Assembly: GCA_001632435.1 (NCBI GenBank)
Contig: KV423989.1
Coordinates: 84,685 to 148,684 of the forward strand
Length of the DNA stretch: 64,000 bases
Reading direction: 5' to 3'
Source: Calocera cornea HHB12733
Taxonomy: Eukaryota; Basidiomycota; Dacrymycetes; Dacrymycetales; Dacrymycetaceae
Of this stretch, positions 10,898-21,181 are shown one piece after another. Numbering within the stretch: the first letter of the stretch is position 1; every line of letters starts with the position of its first letter. Below the pieces are notes generated by a model that was not told the origin of the DNA, made no database searches, and saw only the letters and a list, made by a program, of their open reading frames with translations. Both the position numbers and the translations under genes were made by a program.

Positions 10898-11781
10898 TGA
10901 ACGTCGCACAAAGGAGTGTTGTGGGAGGAATAATAGTTAACTACAGTGCCAGCGTTACTTGATTCACGGAACTGACGTCATCATGGCGGTCTTCATTGGA
11001 ATCGGCCAGGGTCCTTGAAATCGATCTGCCGAAGATGATTCGCGATCGGCGTCAATCAAGGTGGTTGCGCTCAGCGGTTGCATCTTGAACGCCGGTGATA
11101 TATAACCCGCACCGAACGGCACTGATCGCACTAGTTCAGAGGGTTGCACAGACTCATGATAATTTTGCTTATCCAGCTTCATACGCTTCCGTCTTATATC
11201 GCCCCCCCCCCCCCACGCCAATGGCCAACAGACACGCATCAACGTCAACAGGAACCGTCGGGAAAATCGAAACAACGGGAAACCACTTCGTTGATGGCTG
11301 ATCCGCGCTCTGCCCCACAGGCGGAGCCCCGCGTGTTCTTGTGCGATCCACCTTCTGCAATGCGTACTACAGCCATCCAATTCAGGAAGTCAATCCTGTC
11401 TCGCGGGAAACGGTGAGGATCGTCGATGCCGCATCTGAAGCGAGACCGCTGCCACCCCAAGGAAGGTTCCCGATCGAAGGCGCACACATCCATCGATCGC
11501 GCCCTCGCGCCCGCGACACGGCCCAACCTGCCTCTAGCTCCTCACGATCGGCTTTCGTCATGCCGGTTCTAGGCTATGTAGGAAACGAAATGGAAGTGCA
11601 GCGGCGCGCGATTGACTCGCTCGCCCGCGTCAACTTGGTTGGTGATGTACGTCATACAAGAGTCGTCCAGCAACACCGTAGGGTATAAGATCCTCGCACT
11701 TCACCGGCTACGCTCCGCAACGCAATACCCCCGCACCCCGTTTGATCCAACCCAATAGCCTACCCGGCCAACCCCTCAACC
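10898..11781. other. Intergenic region
   Basis: 884 bp between the DUF6593-like gene and the next small gene; both are transcribed away from it. Contains a 13-nt poly-C run at 11202-11214. Short open frames on both strands show no family resemblance or intron structure, so I call no gene. Confidence 0.55.
11202..11214. repeat. Poly-C homopolymer
   Basis: Run of 13 C residues in an AT-richer intergenic stretch; likely length-unstable. Confidence 0.9.
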
Positions 11782-12079
11782 ATGTCCTCCACCGACTTCG
11801 CGTCCAACGCCGACCCCGAGTCTGCCGTCGACTATCGCAAGGAGGACGCCGAGGCGACCCAGTCCGAGCAGACTGGCAAGATCCCCCAGTGTTCGTACTC
11901 GCTACCTCCTCCCTCGCACATTGTGTGCTGACCGCGCTCCAGCTGAAGTTGATGCGCTTGGAGGAGAGTCGAATTACGTCGACGGGTACACGAGAGGGAA
12001 GAAGGTGGACGCGTACAAGCAGGAGCGCGCGGTTGACGAGGCCGTTGAAGGAGCGACGGCCCAGGATGAGGGCATGTAA
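11782..12079 (+). CDS. Small acidic hydrophilic protein
   Basis: About 81 residues from two exons, 11782-11890 and 11943-12079, joined across a 52-nt intron; the donor GTTCGT is slightly unusual and was chosen because it alone keeps frame. The protein begins MSSTDFASNADPESAVDYRK and ends with Lys/Glu/Asp-rich text (YTRGKKVDAYKQERAVDEAV). It lacks membrane helices, signal peptide and cysteines, and looks disordered like fungal hydrophilin-type stress proteins. A good ATG context after CCAACC and a clean stop support it. I do not recognise the family. Confidence 0.5.
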
Positions 12080-12470
12080 ACCCCATTATTGGATTAAGTA
12101 GCCAATTGTGCACAATTTCAAAAACAGCTTGCAAAGTAGGAGTTGGTTCGTAGACCCGTCCACTCCCAACGTTATGGCGACCGCCCTGGATGAGACCAGC
12201 TGGGCGGCGCTGGCCGTGCGGCAGTTGGAGGCCAAATTGGGGTCAGGTGGATGAGCTTGGGTTGGGGCTGCCAAGCGTGTTGCAGTCATCAAGGCGCACA
12301 CACAGCCAATGGTACCTTGATAACTGTTATTCGGAGCCATTCGCGGGTCGCAGCTGCCGTGAGGGCAACTCGCGAAGGGCCGGGGCGGGGCATACAGGCA
12401 AACTGGGAAGTGGTAGCAAAACCGAGAGCATGTGGGTGGATAGGAATGATGCTAACGTACCCGACGGGCT
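12080..12470. other. Intergenic region left of pogo-like element
   Basis: About 390 bp between the small gene and the inferred left end of the transposon. Contains only a 27-codon open frame (12174-12254) and no recognisable feature. Confidence 0.5.
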
Positions 12471-15274
12471 AGCTGCGCACTTAAGGGCGCGTCCATCTTT
12501 ACTCCATAACCACTCAGTGAGTAGGTGCCGCTCCCCTATTTGAAGCGGCGCTTGAACTGCTAAGGAATAAGGTACAGCAATCAGAATGCGCAATTTGTTT
12601 GTTTTGGCTGAGTAAGGCAGGATATCTCACGTGCCACTCCAGCCCAGTGCATGACACGTCCAGATGGCACAACTGTGCAACCTACCATTGGCTCCTTGTC
12701 TTTGTCTCCCCCCTCCAGTCTTGCTCTCATTGGCCTTGATTATGCCTGCCCATGGACCGTCGGATGTGGCTACTTGACTTCAGCAGGCAGTTGAGGCAAA
12801 GCAGGCTGTGCCACACCTCTCAATCCAGTCTCTTGCTCAACGACATGGGGTGGCAGAGTCATCCATCCAAAACCACTTGCATGGTGCAGCCTCGAGACAG
12901 CATGCTAATGCCGAGTGGCAATGTGTAACACCTGCAGAGGAAGAGGAGCTTGTGAGGTGGTGCTTGTTGGCATTTGAGGCGCATTTCCCCTTGCGGATGG
13001 AGCACCTGCAAGGCTGCGCCAATGCATTGGTCCGACGCCGCATCCCTGCATTCCCTGGTGTAGGCATCCACTGGCAACAGCAGTTCCTTTCCCGTCACCT
13101 TGTGCTGCAGACCCGGTACAGTCAGAAGTTAGAAAGGGAGCGAGCACTGGTAACAGACCGTGATATAATCATGGAGTGGATGTCTGTGGTGCGTACAGGC
13201 TGCGCATCCTGCATGAGTATGAATGCTGATGCACATCCTGTAGGTCAAGCGTGCCAAAGACGAGTACAACACCAAGCCTTGGAATGAGTACAATATTGAT
13301 GAGAAGGGCTTTGGTATTGGTATTGGGTCACGGGCAAAGGTAGTTGTGAAGCGTGGCCAGAAGATATGCCCATTTGCAACTGAGGGTGTGTTATAGCTTG
13401 CGCAGCCTAGCAGGGGCTCATGAGTGTTAGATGGCAACCGTGAATGGATCACAACAATTGACTGCATTTGCGCTGATGGGACGGCTCTTCTGCCTGTAGT
13501 CATTTTCCAAGGGCAGAGGCTGCGCGATCACTGGGTTGAGGAATCACCATTTGGCCCAGGCGAAGTGATGTACACATGCTCGCCCAATGGGTGGACAGAC
13601 AATGAGATTGGAGTTGAATGGTTAACTCGGGTCTTTGACCCGGCCACAAGAGAAAAGTGCGCAGCCTGTGCCATGTCAGTTGCCATGCTGACATGCCTTG
13701 CAGGGCTAATGGAGAATACCGCATGATATACCTTGATGGGCATGAATCACATCTGTCAAATGGGTTCATCAAAGAGGCAAGGGACCGGCATATCCTCCTC
13801 TGCTTTCAGGCTGCGCATGCAAGCCACATCACTCAACCGCTGGATGTTGTCATCTTTAGTCCGCTCCAGAGAGCATATGGTCGGCAAGTGGATCTTGCCA
13901 CGCGCTCAGGCATCAAACTTGTGAAAGGGGACTTCCTTCGGTAGGCTGCGCATCCTGCCGGTAAACATGTCATTGATGGTCATCAATCAGACTCTATTAT
14001 AATGCTTGCCAAGTTGCAGTCACCCGTGCCAATATCCTGAAAGCATTCCAGTCAACCGGACTGGTACCATACAACCCAACAGCACTCTCAATCCTCCGTG
14101 AAGCTCCAGCACCACGCACACCAAGCGCAGCCTCTGATGCAGACTCCATGCACACCATCCTCTCTTCTGGCCGCTCTGCAATCACACAGCTCCAAGCACA
14201 TGCAAGGTCTAATGCAACAGCAATCCCATTACTGGAGAAGGTCATACAAGCGCTTGAGCATACATCTGCATCAGAAGCACTGAAAACAGCACAGATTGAT
14301 GAGCTAAAGGCTGCGCTACATCGCAAGAAAACACAACGCACCACAGGACAGCAGCTCTGGTCCAGTCATGCCCGCCTCATTGATCCGGCTACAGCAACAG
14401 CACTGATTGAAGAACGGGAGCAGGAGGAGCGAGAGCATGAAGAAGCACAAGAGGAGCGACAAAGGCAGAGGGAGGAGCGGGCAAGGCTGCGCAAACAAGA
14501 GGTGCAAGAGCGTGAGATAAGGCAAGAGGAGCAAGAGCAGGAGCGTCAGGCACGAGAAGCCTTACGTGCAGAGCAGGAGCAGATCAAGGCTGCGCAGCGT
14601 GCAGAGAAGGCAGCACAGCGAGCAGAGCAGGCGGCAATAAAGCAGGCAAAGCGGGCAGAGCGGGAGAGAGAGAAGGCAAGGCGGCAACAAGAGAAAGCGG
14701 CACAGCAAGAAGAGCGGGCAAGGCGCAACCTGATTCAAGAGGAGGCAGCACGGGCACAGGCACAGGGTGCGCAGCCTGAAGCAGCACTGGTCACAGAAGA
14801 GCAGCAGGAGCAGGATGCGCCAAATGCAATGGCACAGGAGGTGGGAGAGCAGCAGGAGGAACACAGAGTGCCATTGGCAGAGCGGACCAATCGACCCCAG
14901 CCCAGGCCGCGCAGACTGAAGCGGCCAGTCAGCATCAATTATCTGGATCAACAGCCCAGCAAGCGCACCAAAACTCCTCAAAGCGAGAACCATGCACCTC
15001 TGCCACCTTCCCATAGACCTCAGAGAGACCGGCGTCCACCCACTCGGTTTGTAGATGCCTAACATGCGTGTCAGCTGGCAAGCGCAGCCTAGGGCAGAAC
15101 GAGACTTGGCACACCTGCAGAAGCCATCCCATAATGATACACTGCTTTTTGGCGGCCATCTCAGACCCATTATATGCCAGAATCAAGTGCCAGAGTATCG
15201 TACTGGCAGTGTTGATGATTGTGGCGAAGGACAGGATGCACGGTGGCGTGCGCAGCTGTGGGGTCTGCGCAGCT
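12471..15274 (+). mobile_element. Pogo-like (Tc1/mariner superfamily) DNA transposon
   Basis: Element defined by its transposase gene (12784-15062). Ends are tentative: AGCTGCGCAC at 12471-12480 recurs inverted at 15248-15257, with another AGCTGCGCA inverted at 15266-15274, but no clean TA duplication flanks them. The body is marked by a dispersed decamer, AGGCTGCGCA, in both orientations (exact copies near 13197, 13399, 13658, 13808, 13943, 14484, 14587 and 14768). The right end lies about 125 bp upstream of the capping-protein ATG. Family is firm from the protein; boundaries are not. Confidence 0.7.
12784..15062 (+). CDS. Pogo-like DDE transposase with CENP-B type HTH
   Basis: Exons: about 12784-13188, 13244-13385, 13431-13656, 13704-13940 and 13991-15062; all four introns (45-55 nt) keep phase. 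The first exon may begin further upstream; the frame opens at 12778 after a stop and no in-frame ATG is obvious. Parts: Psq-like helix-turn-helix (LAQRHGVAESSIQNHLHG), CENP-B/Tc5-type HTH (FPLRMEHLQGCANALVRRR), then a DDE domain with NIDEKGFGIGI (first Asp), WITTIDCICADG, MIYLDGHESHLS (second Asp) and HITQPLDVVIFSPLQRAYG (third acidic region). A tail of about 200 residues is Glu/Arg/Gln-rich coiled coil ending in basic text. No stop or shift was seen downstream of 12784. Confidence 0.85.
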
Positions 15275-15400
15275 GTCCCGTCCTGGACGTTATTCGCACC
15301 CTCCACAGCCACCTCCCAGCCTCGACCTTGTGGTGTGGGTGCACTCACCGTCCTCCCCGTTCCTCCCACCGTCCCACCCCCCATCCTCAAACCTCAAACC
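15063..15400. other. Transposon 3' end and capping-protein promoter
   Basis: Transposase 3' flank to about 15274, then roughly 125 bp to the next ATG. A pyrimidine-rich stretch ending ACCTCAAACC directly precedes that ATG and looks like a normal fungal 5' leader. Confidence 0.6.
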
Positions 15401-16543
15401 ATGTCCCTCTCCAAAGCCGAGAAAGTTACCCTCGCATCATCCTTCGTCCTGCAAGCCCCACCGGGCGAGGTGAACGACGTGCTCTCCGACCTGCGCCTCG
15501 TGCTCGCGGACGACGATGCCCTGGAGGCGGGCGTGACGCACGCGCTCGAGGAGTACAATGCCGAGCAGTTGGTCGCGGTCGACGTGCCAGGGCAGAGCTA
15601 TAAGGTGTGTGTCGTGCTCATGGGTTGGAGAGATGGACGCTGATGCGGCTTCGGCGTAGATGGTACTGAGCCCCGCCGGGCGCATACAGTCGGAGGAGGG
15701 GACGCGCTACCTCGATCCGAGGAACGCGACGAGCTACGTCGTAGATCCGATCACCCTGGTGCGTAATCAGCATTACAGAATCCTATGTATATGCGTGCTG
15801 ATCGACCCTCTAGAACGTCTCCTCCCCCGAACCACACCCTATCCCTCCGTCCCTCTCCACCTTCGGCGACGCCCTCCAAAAGGCGCTTGATGGCTACCTC
15901 ACGCGACACTTTGTCCCCCAGCCCAAGGCTGGCCAAGCCGACCCAGCATTGGGCGATGCCGCATGCGCGGTTTTCCCTCCCCTCGTAGGCTCGGATGAGG
16001 AGGCTGGGGCGCTGGGGAGCAAAGTGTGGACGATGGAGGTCGTGAGCAGTCGGTACAAGCCGACGAACTACTGGAGTGGGAGGTGGAGGGCGCATTGGGA
16101 GGTGGAGCCGGACAAGTTGGAGGTGAGGGGGGATATCGCTGTCGATGTGCATTACTACGAGCAGGGCAACGTACGTCCCCCTCCTTTCCGCGCTGTGCGG
16201 TCATACATGCTGATATGGGAACAGGTACAACTCCACACCAAGTACACCCCGCACATCGCCCTACCCTCGGCGTCCGTCACAGCCGAGCAGATCCTCCAGC
16301 TCGTCTTCGACGAAGAAGCGCGGTATCACGCCAAGCTCACAGAGTCGTTCGAGAGCATGCGGGATGGTGGGTTCAGAGGACTTAGGCGAGTGCTGCCCGT
16401 GACGAGGGGGAAGATGGATTGGGATAAGGTGAGTTTCCAGCCACTGGGGTGCATTGGGATGGATGCTGAGCGTGAGGCAGGTGCTAGGCTACAAGCTGGG
16501 CCAGGAGTTGGCGGGGACGAGGTCGCCTCCAGTTGCGAGCTAG
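15401..16543 (+). CDS. CAP1: F-actin capping protein subunit alpha
   Basis: 308-aa alpha subunit of the heterodimer that caps actin-filament barbed ends; acts in cortical actin patches. Five exons: 15401-15604, 15660-15758, 15814-16170, 16225-16428 and 16481-16543, with introns of 52-55 nt, all in phase 0. Family signatures: N-terminal KVTLASSFVLQAPPGEVNDV, LEEYNAEQLVAVDVPGQ, then YKPTNYWSGRWR (about 182-193) and VHYYEQGN (213-220) before the C-terminal beta strands and helix. Length is slightly above the usual 265-290, from an insert after residue 135. Housekeeping gene with no functional tie to its neighbours; a pogo-like element ends about 125 bp upstream. The symbol follows yeast usage. 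Confidence 0.92.
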
Positions 16544-17014
16544 TGAGCGGCCAGGCTCGGAGAGATGGGATTCAGTACTTCGGTCGGCGTTTGAGAGAAA
16601 GACCAATGATATCAACAAGGAATGGGACACGGGTGTAGCGGCGCTGACTTCGGCACGTAGAGTCGGCCCGGCCGGTCGACAGCTTACGAACGATAACGAT
16701 GGCCATTTCCAGGCGCGCGAAGCCCACTCCACCTCTAAATTCGGTGGATGCCCGCAATTCCTCGCAGTCGCGTCCATCGAAGAGTAGCCAGAAACAGAAC
16801 TTATCTGTCCAGTGCTCAACGTATGCGAACTCTCCGCGGTGTGGACTCGATACATCGGGACCGCCCCACGTAAGAAGGACTGGCGTGGGCCAGTCAGGGC
16901 TGGAATGAGAAGAACACAGAGCTTCAGCGTGTGGTGCCGGCTTCGGCGGTCCCCTCATGAGGCAACGCGACCCGGCTGAACACTTTCATCTATCCTGCGT
17001 TGCACCTCGCCCGC
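16544..17014. other. Intergenic region
   Basis: 471 bp between the capping-protein stop and the P450 fragment. Antisense open frames exist but show no motif or intron structure. Nothing called. Confidence 0.55.
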
Positions 17015-17500
17015 ATGCTTCGTTGGGCATTGACATTCGCTCTGGCGCTCATCGGATATGCGGTCTACTGCGTCGTCTACTACCGTCACAACCGAGCGGT
17101 ATAATCGTATAATTACCCTTTACGGGTCAATAGCTGATGTCCCTTGGCGGTGAAGGTTGGTACCTCCCGGGCCCCCGGTATATCTTCACCAACTTTTCAT
17201 TGGCTAACGCCGTTCTTCCCAACTCGGAATGGAACGGCGGTATGCTGGCGAGCTGGATTGGCAAGTATTCGAGTAAGGCTTCCGCCGTGAATGTGGTTGG
17301 AACGTCCTATGTAGCGTGGAAGAGGTACGGCAGCGAGGTTGTCTCCTTGGTCCCACTCATCCCAGGGAGAGCGATCATGTGGACACGGTCCGGTGAAGTG
17401 GCCCGCCAGATGCTCGCCAACAACTCCGTTTGGGACAAGGTCATCGAGTCTGTGCATAGTCCTGCCTTGGCGGCCACCAGCGCAGGCCCGATACCCCACT
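17015..17500 (+). pseudogene. Cytochrome P450 N-terminal fragment
   Basis: Only the first part of a P450 remains. The ATG at 17015 starts a membrane anchor (MLRWALTFALALIGYAVYCV, exon to 17098). After a short intron comes WYLPGPRYIFTNFSLANAV, matching the proline-rich hinge of the other P450s here, then (after a further likely intron near 17272-17321) EVVSLVPLIPGRAIMWTRSGEVARQML, the equivalent of the SPEVTKQIL block in intact copies. Downstream of about 17460 the resemblance ends. No I helix, ExxR or heme loop follows before the unrelated gene at 18196. A truncated relic. Confidence 0.75.
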
Positions 17501-18195
17501 TCCTTGATAGAGCATCGGATGTCAGGCATAGCGGGGGGGAAGCACAGCGTATCTGGCGGGGCGTTGGCCTCCCGCTGCTGCACATCCCCATCCGGGACTG
17601 GAGAGCGGAGGATCGTCTTTGTTAGCCTTTCTTTGTACATTGTCCCCCTGCCATGCAATGGCGCATAGCGCCCGCCCGGTTGTGCAGGCCCAGGCCTAGG
17701 CCGGGCGACGCGACTGCCTCCGTGTGGCGCGTGGTTCTTGGGGGGTGCGTCGCGACGCGGGGTTCTATTCGCGCGTTCCCTGCTCGTGGGTGTTGCAGCG
17801 TCTGATCGGTCGCCGAGGCCTGCCTTGTCCCCGTCCCCGTCCCCGTCGCTGCCCAAGCCGAGCCGGGACCTGCCCGTTTGCCCATTCACTCGCTGTAGCA
17901 AAGCAAACGAGGCACAGCGCAGCAGCCCCTCCTCCTCGCCCTGCTCCTCCCCTCCCCTCCCAAGCCGCCCTCCCCGCCCTCCCCCTCGACTCGTCCACTC
18001 CTTCGCTCACACAGCACCCACCCTCCTTTGGGACACCACACTCATTTCGCATCGTCTCTTTCACCCCTCTCGTCTCGTCTCGCTCCTTTGCACGACTCGC
18101 CTCTGTCCCTCCATCCCCAGCACCACCTCACGCCCACCCGCACCCACCACCCCTAATCAACCCCTCACAGCCCCCCCCCCCCCCCCACCAACGCC
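17501..18195. other. Intergenic region/5' leader
   Basis: Region between the P450 fragment and the long membrane-protein gene. From about 17900 it is strongly pyrimidine-rich, typical of a highly expressed fungal promoter and 5' UTR, ending in a 16-nt C run before the ATG. No separate gene seen. Confidence 0.55.
18171..18186. repeat. Poly-C run just upstream of an ATG
   Basis: Sixteen consecutive C residues ending 9 nt before the ATG at 18196. Likely length-variable; could affect leader structure. Confidence 0.9.
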
Positions 18196-20277
18196 ATGGC
18201 CCGCCCCTCCGAAGCCCGCCCAAAGCGCAAGCCCGCCCAAGAACAGCGCATCTACACCTCCTCCCCGCTCGCCGGCGGCGCACCAGGAACAGCAAAGGTC
18301 CTCATCCCCCCGCCCTCCCCCCGCCCCCCGCTCTCACCCGCCCCGAGCGCGGCGAGCCTCGGCTCCGGCTCCGGCTCGGGCTCGGGCTCGGGGAAGAGCG
18401 CAGCGGGTGCAACGAGCCCCAGGGAGGAAACGGAGAAGGAGGACTATTTTGCGAAGCACGCGTTGGGCGAGATGCAGAGGCAGCAGCAGGTGGCCCACCA
18501 CCACCACCACCAGCAGCAGCAGCAGAAGCCCACCAGGCAGCAGCAGCTCAGGATGGCCATCGAGGCTGACCAAGCCGGAGCCGCCGTCCCGCTCGTCCTC
18601 TCCCCTCCTCCCACCACCGCCGCCTCTGCCACGTCAACCACCGGCAGCAGCACCGCCCCTCCCTCCCCTTCCCCCTCCAAACCCCCTGCATCCAGCTCAG
18701 CAGCCCTCGCCGTCCCAGCAGACAACATCGACGAGCGCCGTCTGTCCGGCGTGGGCACCTACGGCGTCGGCCTCGGCCTCCTGTCCTCGGACACGATGTC
18801 GGACAGCGACGACAGCGACGACGAGGAGCTCTTGTCCCCGCGCGCGCGCTCCCCGCACTCCCCTCCGGCCGTGCAGCCCGTGCTGAGCCGGGGCGGTGAG
18901 CAGCAGAGGGAGAGGGAGGAGAAACCCCGCGTGCCCCCGTCCGCCCCCGTGGTCGGGCTCGGCATCACCGTCCCCTCCAGTTCCTCCGCCTCTGGTCCTT
19001 CCACATCCAGCTTCGACCCCAGCTCCAGCTCCGCAAACGGCCCCGGGAACGGCAAGGCAGTCGACACATCCGCCAAGCACGCAGCGCTCTTCGCGGCCGC
19101 TACGCAGCCCGTCGCCCCGCTAGCAGCCTCGCCCTCGCCCGTGCTGCCCCATTCGCCTGTGGACAAGAACGGTCCGGGCCCGGGCCCGGGCCCGAGCAGG
19201 GAGCAGGTGCTCAGCCCCCCGCCGCCCGCGTACTCCCCCGGGCCGCAGGTGCAGCAACAACAGCCCCCCCAGCAGCAGCAGAGGCACGAGTACGCCGCCC
19301 CTGTGCCGAGACCCGTGCCTAGGCCGCTGCAGCTCGGTGCTCCCCCCCCCGGACCCGGCCAGGCGCAGGCGCAGGCGCAGGGCTTTCCCTTCCCCCCGCC
19401 CGGGCAGCGCGGGCCCCCGCAGGTGCAGATGCAGATGCAGATGCGGCAGCCCGGGCCCGGGCCGATCCCGCGGGCCAACCCGCACGGCCCCTACCCGTCC
19501 CCGCACGCGCCGTACCTGACCCCGCCCCCGCGCTCGCACCAGTCGCCGTACAACTCTCCCTCTGATCCGCTGCTGCCCCCGCCCACGCCCTCCTCCTTCT
19601 CCCCGCACCCGCTCCCGCCCAGCTCACCCATCACCCCGCTCTTCGCCGCCCCGCGCAGCCAGCGCGGAAGTGTCCGCTTCTCCATGGCGATCATGAGCCC
19701 GCTCCAGGCGGGCGTCGGCGCGCTCGGCATCATGCGCTCCGAGAAGGAGGATGCGCTTCCCGTGCGCAAGCGCGAGCGCGAGCAGGCGCGCGCGTCTGCC
19801 GCGCCCAGTGCGCTGGCCGGCTTCGGCCGCTCGGGCACGACGGACGACGGGGACGCCTTCTGGCGGCGGTTCTCCATGGTCGCGAAAGAAGAGAACCGCA
19901 AGCCGGCGCACGCGCGCGAGTCGGGCTGGCTCGCCAAGCGCCTCGCGACCAGCCGCTCCTCCTCCCGCATCCTCATCTTCTCCGTCTGCGTAGGCGTCCT
20001 CCTCCTCGGAGGCGGCATCGCCTGCGCCTGGTACTTTACACATCGAGGCGGCGACACGCCCACCGCGCCCGTGGCGATCGGCGGCAGCGCGGGCGAGTCG
20101 GGCGAGACGACGAGCGCAGCGGCGCACATCAGCACCTGGGTGCCCCCGATCAAGAGGCACCCCGACGCCCTCTTCGACGCGCGCGCGACGGGCGTGCCGA
20201 GGAGGAGGCACGCGGCGCTCAGGGACGCGCTCGGCCAGCGCGGGATGGAGCTGGGCAGCTTGGAGCGGCTGGAGTAG
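18196..20277 (+). CDS. Proline/serine-rich single-pass membrane protein
   Basis: Uninterrupted 693-codon gene. The first ~590 residues are low-complexity: Pro/Ser-rich, a Gly-Ser repeat near residues 56-67, a His5-Gln5 block near 103, Gln-rich and Pro-Gly stretches. Then comes one clear membrane helix (ILIFSVCVGVLLLGGGIACAW, about 594-614) preceded by basic residues (KRLATSRSSSR), and a tail of about 80 residues. Basic residues on the long N-terminal side of the helix suggest that side is cytoplasmic, with the tail outside or lumenal. No signal peptide and no known domain. Resembles fungal wall- or polarity-associated anchors only in general composition. The long open frame and strong third-position GC bias support a real gene; function unknown. 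Confidence 0.7.
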   Translation: MARPSEARPKRKPAQEQRIYTSSPLAGGAPGTAKVLIPPPSPRPPLSPAPSAASLGSGSGSGSGSGKSAAGATSPREETEKEDYFAKHALGEMQRQQQVAHHHHHQQQQQKPTRQQQLRMAIEADQAGAAVPLVLSPPPTTAASATSTTGSSTAPPSPSPSKPPASSSAALAVPADNIDERRLSGVGTYGVGLGLLSSDTMSDSDDSDDEELLSPRARSPHSPPAVQPVLSRGGEQQREREEKPRVPPSAPVVGLGITVPSSSSASGPSTSSFDPSSSSANGPGNGKAVDTSAKHAALFAAATQPVAPLAASPSPVLPHSPVDKNGPGPGPGPSREQVLSPPPPAYSPGPQVQQQQPPQQQQRHEYAAPVPRPVPRPLQLGAPPPGPGQAQAQAQGFPFPPPGQRGPPQVQMQMQMRQPGPGPIPRANPHGPYPSPHAPYLTPPPRSHQSPYNSPSDPLLPPPTPSSFSPHPLPPSSPITPLFAAPRSQRGSVRFSMAIMSPLQAGVGALGIMRSEKEDALPVRKREREQARASAAPSALAGFGRSGTTDDGDAFWRRFSMVAKEENRKPAHARESGWLAKRLATSRSSSRILIFSVCVGVLLLGGGIACAWYFTHRGGDTPTAPVAIGGSAGESGETTSAAAHISTWVPPIKRHPDALFDARATGVPRRRHAALRDALGQRGMELGSLERLE

Positions 20278-21181
20278 CCTGCGCTTGACGCGAGAGAGGA
20301 GACGAGAAGTGACGAGAAGAGGGTAGAAGAGGGTAGAAGAACCCGATACCGATACCGATACCGATACCCCGCAAACACCGCATACCGCCCACGCCAGGCC
20401 CGCACAAAGCACATAGACGCCGTGCCCTCCCCCGCAGCCTTCCCCACCATACACCCACCCCGCCGCCGCCGACCGACAAATACAACCCTGGGCTTCCCCG
20501 GTCAGACCGACATCGACCACATTCCTGCATATCGACACAGCACAGCACAGCACCCCCGCACGTTCGTTTTTCCTATTGCAATGTTTTGTTTTGTTTTTCC
20601 TCTGACCTTTTTCCTCCGCTCGCACCCGTCTGCTTTGCTTGACCTTGACCATTTCATTTCATCCCATTCGCCGTTCAACGTTCGATCTGCGCCCCCTCCC
20701 CCGCTCGCACGCACTTTTTGGTACCTTCTTCCCTTGCACTCCTGCACTCCCGCACTTCGTGTCCCCGTTTTTGCACACACATCCACCCCGTCCCCGTATT
20801 CCGTTATTTGCACAAGCCGCTTCGACAGACAGACCCACAGGCCCGCGATGAAGACGAGGGCGAAGACAGTAAGATACATACAGTTATTCGCTTGTTCCGC
20901 AGAGGTACAGCTTAGTTGGTAGTTTTGGCTGGGGTTGGGACAGCTTTCGAGGAGGAGCAATATATTGATTTACACGCGACAGGGACGCTTGGGGTAAGCT
21001 ACAGCACATCACTCCTTTGCGTTTTGCTTCTTACTTGCACGGCATGCTTTGAATTCTCAGATAGCGAGTCAAAGGGGGAAAAGAGCGAAATTGTGTTTTT
21101 AGCTAACTAGGATGCAGATCGAGAAAAGATGCCCGAGCTGGGTGTACAAATACACGTCAGCGTCACTGGACGGAAGCCGCC
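20278..21181. other. Convergent intergenic region
   Basis: 904 bp between two convergent genes, so it should hold both 3' UTRs. Contains a GATACC repeat (20342-20368) and pyrimidine-rich text. An open frame at 20422-20922 has no start context, no introns and no family pattern; I treat it as 3' UTR. Confidence 0.55.
20342..20368. repeat. CCGATA hexanucleotide tandem repeat
   Basis: About four head-to-tail copies of a CCGATA unit in the 3' flank of the membrane-protein gene. Confidence 0.9.

Noticed and set aside
12471..12481. TA next to AGCTGCGCAC as a pogo target-site duplication
   Set aside because: The right-hand copies are followed by TG, not TA, so a TA duplication could not be confirmed and the ends are left tentative.
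16572..16958. 128-codon minus-strand open frame after the capping-protein gene
   Set aside because: No motif, no intron structure, and overlaps the expected 3' UTR; insufficient support.
18759..19608. Cys/Gly-rich open frames antisense to the proline-rich membrane protein
   Set aside because: They arise from complementing Pro/Gln/Gly repeats; no start context or domain.
20422..20922. 166-codon open frame downstream of the membrane-protein gene
   Set aside because: No family resemblance or introns and lies where the 3' UTR is expected.
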